The position numbers and the translations under genes are program-made. A stretch of DNA of 64,000 nucleotides from Gallintestinimicrobium propionicum. GTDB lineage: Bacteria > Bacillota > Clostridia > Lachnospirales > Lachnospiraceae. This document shows positions 59,678 through 64,000 of the stretch, piece after piece. The stretch is from positions 62,001 to 126,000 of the forward strand of contig NZ_JAOQJY010000003.1 in the NCBI RefSeq assembly GCF_025567525.1, given 5' to 3'. Positions within the stretch are counted from its first letter, which is position 1. Each line of letters starts with the position of its first letter. The notes below the pieces were generated by a model. The model saw only the letters and a program-made list of their open reading frames with translations, searched no databases and had not been told where the DNA came from.

Positions 59678-61616
59678 AACCGTCCCGAATCGAGTTGCCC
59701 CGCAGCTCGATATCCTGTACGATTGGAGATGACGGGAATTTGTTATACCCGATCTGCCCTCTGTCCGTCGGCACATAGATCGTCACACCATCCACTTCGT
59801 ACATCTCTGCAGATCCATCTACATAATCCTGCTGCCACAGATAATACGGCTCATATGCCAGCTCCCGAACCATCTGTATCAGATTATACCCCTTATAGGT
59901 AAAAAATGCTACCAGCAATCCCACAAATGCCCAATATCCGGCATTTTTCAACCATTTACGCCCATTGTGTCCCTGTTCTGAACCAGCCAGCTTTTCCGCC
60001 GCCATACAATACAGGCTTCCAAACACCGTCAGCGGCAAAAACAACACATAAAAATATCCGTACCGCACCAGCGGCGCCCCGAGCTGCCAGAAGAAAAAAC
60101 CGACCACTGCACACAGCTGAAGCAGGGAAAAACACAAGGGCGTAAGATGTGCGACTCGGCGGGCGGGCAAGGGTGCGCCGATTTCTCGTTCAGACACAGC
60201 ACTACCCGCACGGAACGCAACCGCCGCCCGGTCTGCTCTGAACGCGCGCGTACCATTCTCCGCGGACGCAGCGCTGCCCGCATGGGACGCAACCGCCGCC
60301 CGGCCTGCTCTGACTGCGCACACAACTCCGAGCACCGCCAGCACTGCACTCACCGGGATCGCTGCCCAGCCTGCCAGCACCAGAAGCTTATCGAATCCAG
60401 CCTGCGCTGCAAACCAGTTCGGCAGCCACTGCTTCAACGGCTGATCCAGCTGATAAACATTGTAAATCTCCCGCGCATACGCCTGGATTTCCTTTGCGTC
60501 GCTGTCCGCATAGCCTTTGGAAATTTTCCAGTCTACCGGAAACCAGTCCAAGAACGTAAACGGATAAAACAGCCAGCCGGAAATCAGCACATTCCGCGCC
60601 AGATACGGAAATGCAATCAGAAGTCCCAGCGCAATATAGCCTGCAATCTGCAGCCATTTTTTCTGCCTAAGCAGCAACACCGCCGGATACAGAACCAGAA
60701 GCAAAATTACCGCTGTGGACAGCTTCACCGTCGCCGCATACACCAGATACAGACTCAGCAGCGCGTAAGGCACAGTTTGCTTTTCCCCGATGGGACAGTC
60801 CCTTTCCTGCTCCCACAGTTCCACCCAGGTCATTATTACCCAGAATAAAACCAACATTGCAAAATAATCGGACGCCGGGGAAACCATCTCCCGGAACACT
60901 GCTATCAGATAAAAGAGACCGCCGATAGATAAAAAATCCGATATTCGCACTTTTTTTCGTTTCCAAAATGCCATAAGCCCTGCCGCGCATTTACACGCGC
61001 ACAGCAGCGCAAAAAATCCAGCCACGCAGTGCATCGGCCGTCCGATCAGCCACGTCTCGCTAAAGAAGGCGCTGAGTGCAAAGGAAGCGCTGTTGTAACC
61101 GAACCGGCTGTGCAGATTCGCAAGACCCGGCACAACGCCGTACTCTTCGATCCATCGAATTGCCTGTGCATGATACAGTCCCGTATCGTAGTGCATATAT
61201 CCCCTCGACGAGCCGTATGCAAATAAAAGCGTCAGACCGGCATACAGCAGCCAGACGGCTTTGTTTTTTTTGCACCAAAGGCTTTTTGAGTTTTCAAGCT
61301 CTTCGTCGCTTCTTTCCGTTTTTTTCTGGCATGCCTGTGTTTTCAAAATTTTGAAAAAATCCGCCAAATCCCGACGCAGCAGCATTCCGCCGATGACCGC
61401 AGCAAAAACGGCAATCAGGCTTGCCCAGAAGCCAACGCCGGCAAACAGGCTGAAATACTCTGCATACACATTCAATACGAGCAGACCCGCCATCATATAG
61501 GTTACTGCGCTATGAATCTGACAACCGCCCTTTTTTCGAAACGGTGCAAGACACGCAAAGCCCATCAGAAACGACAACGTCGCCATATACGCCCATTCCA
61601 TTAAAATCATTATCAT
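59658..61616 (-). CDS. Large polytopic membrane protein of the polysaccharide locus
   Basis: A 652-residue protein with about 13 membrane helices. After helix 5 comes an outside loop GYMHYDTGLYHAQAIRWIEEYG followed by LANLHSRFGYNSASFALSAF, reminiscent of GT-C glycosyltransferases with an acidic residue near the first large loop. It is similar to uncharacterised membrane proteins of polysaccharide loci; the function may be transfer of a lipid-linked sugar. Around residues 425-480 is an Ala/Arg-rich insert encoded by tandem DNA repeats. The first ATG at 61616 follows AGGGG. Upstream is a very good promoter. Confidence 0.7.
   Translation of the reverse strand: MIMILMEWAYMATLSFLMGFACLAPFRKKGGCQIHSAVTYMMAGLLVLNVYAEYFSLFAGVGFWASLIAVFAAVIGGMLLRRDLADFFKILKTQACQKKTERSDEELENSKSLWCKKNKAVWLLYAGLTLLFAYGSSRGYMHYDTGLYHAQAIRWIEEYGVVPGLANLHSRFGYNSASFALSAFFSETWLIGRPMHCVAGFFALLCACKCAAGLMAFWKRKKVRISDFLSIGGLFYLIAVFREMVSPASDYFAMLVLFWVIMTWVELWEQERDCPIGEKQTVPYALLSLYLVYAATVKLSTAVILLLVLYPAVLLLRQKKWLQIAGYIALGLLIAFPYLARNVLISGWLFYPFTFLDWFPVDWKISKGYADSDAKEIQAYAREIYNVYQLDQPLKQWLPNWFAAQAGFDKLLVLAGWAAIPVSAVLAVLGVVCAVRAGRAAVASHAGSAASAENGTRAFRADRAAVAFRAGSAVSEREIGAPLPARRVAHLTPLCFSLLQLCAVVGFFFWQLGAPLVRYGYFYVLFLPLTVFGSLYCMAAEKLAGSEQGHNGRKWLKNAGYWAFVGLLVAFFTYKGYNLIQMVRELAYEPYYLWQQDYVDGSAEMYEVDGVTIYVPTDRGQIGYNKFPSSPIVQDIELRGNSIRDGFRKKPK
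60199..60320. repeat. Imperfect tandem repeat inside the membrane protein gene
   Basis: Two 50-base units (60199-60248 and 60271-60320), 72 bases apart, sharing ACGCAACCGCCGCCCGG and TCTGCTCTGA. They encode the RAGRAAVASHAG-like and RADRAAVAFRAG-like segments. Confidence 0.8.
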
Positions 61617-61644
61617 AATTTTGATACCCCTGTCTGATGCATTA

Positions 61645-61673
61645 AATGTACCATTGCCCCCATTTCATGTCAA
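61645..61673 (-). promoter_or_regulatory. Promoter of the polysaccharide locus
   Basis: On the minus strand TTGACA (61673-61668), 17 bases, TACATT (61650-61645), 28 bases before the first gene. Confidence 0.75.
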
Positions 61674-61708
61674 GGAAATGGAGGTGCTCCATTTTCCGGG
61701 TAATTTTC

Positions 61709-61737
61709 TTGCTTTTTTCCCTCACTGACACTAAACT
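61709..61737 (+). promoter_or_regulatory. Promoter of the DUF6020-like gene
   Basis: TTGCTT (61709-61714), 17 bases, TAAACT (61732-61737), divergent from the polysaccharide promoter. Confidence 0.5.
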
Positions 61738-61791
61738 GAATCCATATACAGATCAAAATCATTCATTGCTTTCCAGGAGGACTCCCATCTT

Positions 61792-63630
61792 ATGACAAAT
61801 ATAATTTCATTCCAGAAGCCCGGTATCACTCGGATTACTGCAGCGTTTTTTGCAGCCTTTGCACTATGCGATATCGGTTCCATCCATCCGGCAGATATTT
61901 TTTCTGTCCTGATCTTTGCAGGCATGCTCCTCCTTTTTTCTCCAACGCTGACGCAAAGACTGACGAATATCGGAGCAGCTTCTTCTGTGCTTCCGCGCCA
62001 TTTTTATCCAATATGCAGACTTCTCGCAGTTCTCTACACCTTATTTTATGCAGCAGCAAAGCATGCTGAACTGTCCGGCAGCTTTGACAGCCGCATATTC
62101 AGACTTGCATTCCTGGCGGCTGCGGTTATCGGTCTGTATTTTATATTCTTCCGATTCTGTGAACTGTCCATGCTGTTTCTTGCATCCAGACAGCAGCGGC
62201 GTTTTGCCCAAAACACTTTGCAGCAGCCTGACGGTGCATGTCCTGTACCCCCAGCCATATCTGCAGTGCATGCCCTGTCCCGCAAACAGAAGCTGCTCTG
62301 TTACTTCGGTCTGCTCTTCTGCTGGCTGTTCTGGTTTCTGTACCAGTTTCCCGGTGTTCTGACCCCGGACAGCATCAGCCAGTTTTCCCAGGCTACCGGC
62401 CTGATCCCGTTCAGTAACCACCACCCGATCCTGCACACGCTTTTGTTCTCCCTGTTTTACCATATCGGATTTTTTCTGACCGGAAGCATAAACACCGGAA
62501 TCGCCTGTTATGCATTGTTCCAGATGTGCACTATGGCCGCTATTGAAACCTATACGCTATCCCTCCTCGCAAGATCAGGCGCTTCACGCCTCTGGCTGAT
62601 TCTGTCTTTTTGTTTCTGGGGGCTCGTTCCATTTCACGCAATTTTTGCCGTAACCGTCTGGAAAGATATTCTTTTTTCCGGATTTATGCTGTTATATCTT
62701 TGCTTTTTATATGAACTGCTCTGCAACCCGGATAACCGTCCGGGCATTTGGGCAGGGCTTTCCCTTTCCGGCTTTTTCGTCTGCACCCTGCGTTCAAACG
62801 GGCTTTATATCTTCCTGTTCACCCTCCCGTTTGTTCTGTTCGCATTTCGCCGGGCATGGAAAAAAATGTTTGCCGTGCAGGTCGGCATACTCCTTTTATC
62901 CCTGGTCATCACCGGCCCTGTATACACTGCCTGCCATGTTGAGCGCGCTTCCTTTACAGAATCCCTCTCCATTCCTCTGCAGCAGATTGCCTGTGTCGTT
63001 TCTAACGGTCGACAGCTGAGCGCAGAGCAGGAAATGCTCATCGATGATGTAGTCGATACTTCCCTGATTCCGGAGTATTACAATCCGGTGATCTCCGATC
63101 CCATCAAGGCACTCGTCTCCTACAACCATGCCGATGCGATCATCCGGAATCCTTCAAAATATTTCACCCTCTGGATTCAGCTCGGTATTTCTTACCCGGG
63201 CGACTATCTCCAGGCCTTTATCGATCAGACAAAAGGATACTGGTTCCCCGCCCCGGCTGCTTTACGCACGAATGAAGGGATTTCTCCGAACGAAATCGGA
63301 CTTTCCTGGCCGCATCTTCTGCGGGGTCAGTTTCCGGTCAAAATCGGTGAAATTCTTTTAAAGCTTCCTGATATGCTTCCGGTTTACGGTATTTTATGGA
63401 GCATCGGCGCGTACTTCTGGGCTGTCCTGTATTTTGCCGCATATCAGTTTTTATACGGACAGCGGCGGTTTCTCGTGCTCTTTGTACCGTTTATCGGAAC
63501 TGTACTTACCCTGCTTCTGGCAACTCCTGTCGCCTCCGATCTGCGCTACGCTTATCCGCTCATCCTTGCCGCGCCGTTTTTCATTGCGCTGCCGTATTGC
63601 CATCTTCAAACCTCCCGTCTGCAAAAATGA
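61792..63630 (+). CDS. DUF6020-like polytopic membrane protein
   Basis: A 612-residue protein with about 13 membrane helices. YQFPGVLTPDSISQFSQATG followed by SNHHPILHTLLFSLFYHIG resembles DUF6020 proteins of Clostridia, which look like GT-C glycosyltransferases. VTVWKDILFSGFMLLYL and CTLRSNGLYIFLFTLPF are further conserved pieces. Its position, divergent from an exopolysaccharide locus, suggests surface glycan modification; no substrate can be named. AGGAGG stands 11 bases before the ATG. Confidence 0.75.
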   Translation: MTNIISFQKPGITRITAAFFAAFALCDIGSIHPADIFSVLIFAGMLLLFSPTLTQRLTNIGAASSVLPRHFYPICRLLAVLYTLFYAAAKHAELSGSFDSRIFRLAFLAAAVIGLYFIFFRFCELSMLFLASRQQRRFAQNTLQQPDGACPVPPAISAVHALSRKQKLLCYFGLLFCWLFWFLYQFPGVLTPDSISQFSQATGLIPFSNHHPILHTLLFSLFYHIGFFLTGSINTGIACYALFQMCTMAAIETYTLSLLARSGASRLWLILSFCFWGLVPFHAIFAVTVWKDILFSGFMLLYLCFLYELLCNPDNRPGIWAGLSLSGFFVCTLRSNGLYIFLFTLPFVLFAFRRAWKKMFAVQVGILLLSLVITGPVYTACHVERASFTESLSIPLQQIACVVSNGRQLSAEQEMLIDDVVDTSLIPEYYNPVISDPIKALVSYNHADAIIRNPSKYFTLWIQLGISYPGDYLQAFIDQTKGYWFPAPAALRTNEGISPNEIGLSWPHLLRGQFPVKIGEILLKLPDMLPVYGILWSIGAYFWAVLYFAAYQFLYGQRRFLVLFVPFIGTVLTLLLATPVASDLRYAYPLILAAPFFIALPYCHLQTSRLQK

Positions 63631-63641
63631 GATGGGAAACG

Positions 63642-63670
63642 TTGTAAAACTGACAAAAAAAGTGTAAAAT
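63642..63670 (+). promoter_or_regulatory. Promoter of the YuiD-like gene
   Basis: TTGTAA (63642-63647), 17 bases, TAAAAT (63665-63670), 58 bases before the start codon. Confidence 0.6.
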
Positions 63671-63728
63671 AAAAAATCAGGGGATGGCATTTTGCCTAAT
63701 TTAGTTTCCAAAGAGAAAGAGGTATTTT

Positions 63729-64000
63729 ATGGACTTTTTTAACGCACTGATTCACAACACGGTTTTTATGTCCGCAGTTACGGGGTGGTTCGCTGCACAG
63801 GTCATCAAAACAGTGATTTATACCTGTATCACCAAAAGCTTTGATCCGGAACGTTTAGTCGGAAGCGGCGGCATGCCCAGCTCCCATTCCGCCACTGTCT
63901 GCGCACTCGCAACCGCATCCGGAATGCAATACGGCGGCGGCAGCTTTGAATTCGCCATTGCCGCTATTGTAGCGATTATCGTTATGTATGATGCCAGAGG
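63729..64000 (+). CDS. Divergent PAP2 family protein (YuiD-like), cut by window end
   Basis: Ninety codons are visible from an ATG at 63729 after AAAGAGG. The opening DFFNALIHNTVFMSAVTGWFAAQVIK and the motif VGSGGMPSSHSATVCALA match the short divergent PAP2/YuiD family, small membrane proteins of about 150 residues related to acid phosphatases and haloperoxidases. The usual second half of the family (YDARG and beyond) begins at the window edge. Confidence 0.88.
   Translation, partial: MDFFNALIHNTVFMSAVTGWFAAQVIKTVIYTCITKSFDPERLVGSGGMPSSHSATVCALATASGMQYGGGSFEFAIAAIVAIIVMYDAR

Overview
The window looks like a chromosomal scaffold from a spore-forming Clostridia bacterium, most likely a Lachnospiraceae species. 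Pointers are SpoVG, a Spo0A-type DNA-binding protein, the paired GlgC/GlgD subunits typical of Firmicutes, DnaD and DnaI-type replication proteins, a DUF3842 protein beside PRPP synthetase, strong AGGAGG ribosome binding sites and sigma-A-like promoters in a moderately high-GC genome. I see no rRNA, tRNA, CRISPR array, prophage or insertion sequence with a transposase. One assembly gap of 292 N lies at 46873-47164.

Layout. 0.2-7.3 kb: acetyltransferase and M28 peptidase, then a MarR-controlled heterodimeric ABC exporter. 7.4-16.2 kb: HD protein, glycogen debranching enzyme, lactaldehyde reductase, uracil permease, AzlCD exporter, and a membrane protein paired with a zinc ribbon protein. 16.3-25.5 kb: one minus-strand run of a GT-C glycosyltransferase, YfhO, a GH20 hexosaminidase and an uncharacterised glycosidase-like protein. 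25.6-33.7 kb: two housekeeping runs, glgC-glgD-spoVG and pth-mfd-lrgA-lrgB. 34.1-39.8 kb: murC, dnaD, dnaI, prs and a DUF3842 gene on the plus strand, with a dense DnaA-box cluster between murC and dnaD. 39.9-46.9 kb: NlpC/P60 hydrolase, asnS, an exported trigger-factor-like lipoprotein, cardiolipin synthase and a small membrane protein. 47.2-61.6 kb: an exopolysaccharide locus read on the minus strand (large membrane protein, manC, receiverless Spo0A paralogue, CsbB/GtrB-like transferase, phosphoglycosyl transferase, Wzz-like protein, EpsG polymerase and several GT2/GT4 enzymes). 61.8-64 kb: a large DUF6020-like membrane protein and the start of a YuiD-like PAP2 protein.

The most unusual content is non-coding. 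A 157-199 bp element occurs in three full copies (46-206, 41505-41661, 53682-53880) with a reduced copy (39847-39892) and a fragment (46056-46124). Each full copy can fold into the same branched set of stems: an outer CAGTTCAC/GTGAACTG stem, a long stem whose sequence differs between copies while pairing is kept, a GCGCCATT/AATGGCGC stem, and two GAA-loop hairpins. A second hairpin of about 40 bp (ACAATAGAATG...CATTCTATTGT plus an asymmetric TTCATG end) occurs five times. One copy sits inside a large element and another sits in the loop of the uraA terminator. These look like two nested families of mobile or structured palindromic elements that favour gene 3' ends.

Functionally, most of the window concerns the cell envelope: polysaccharide assembly and trimming, peptidoglycan synthesis and hydrolysis, cardiolipin, and membrane stress proteins. 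Glycogen, nucleotide and replication genes are placed between these blocks.
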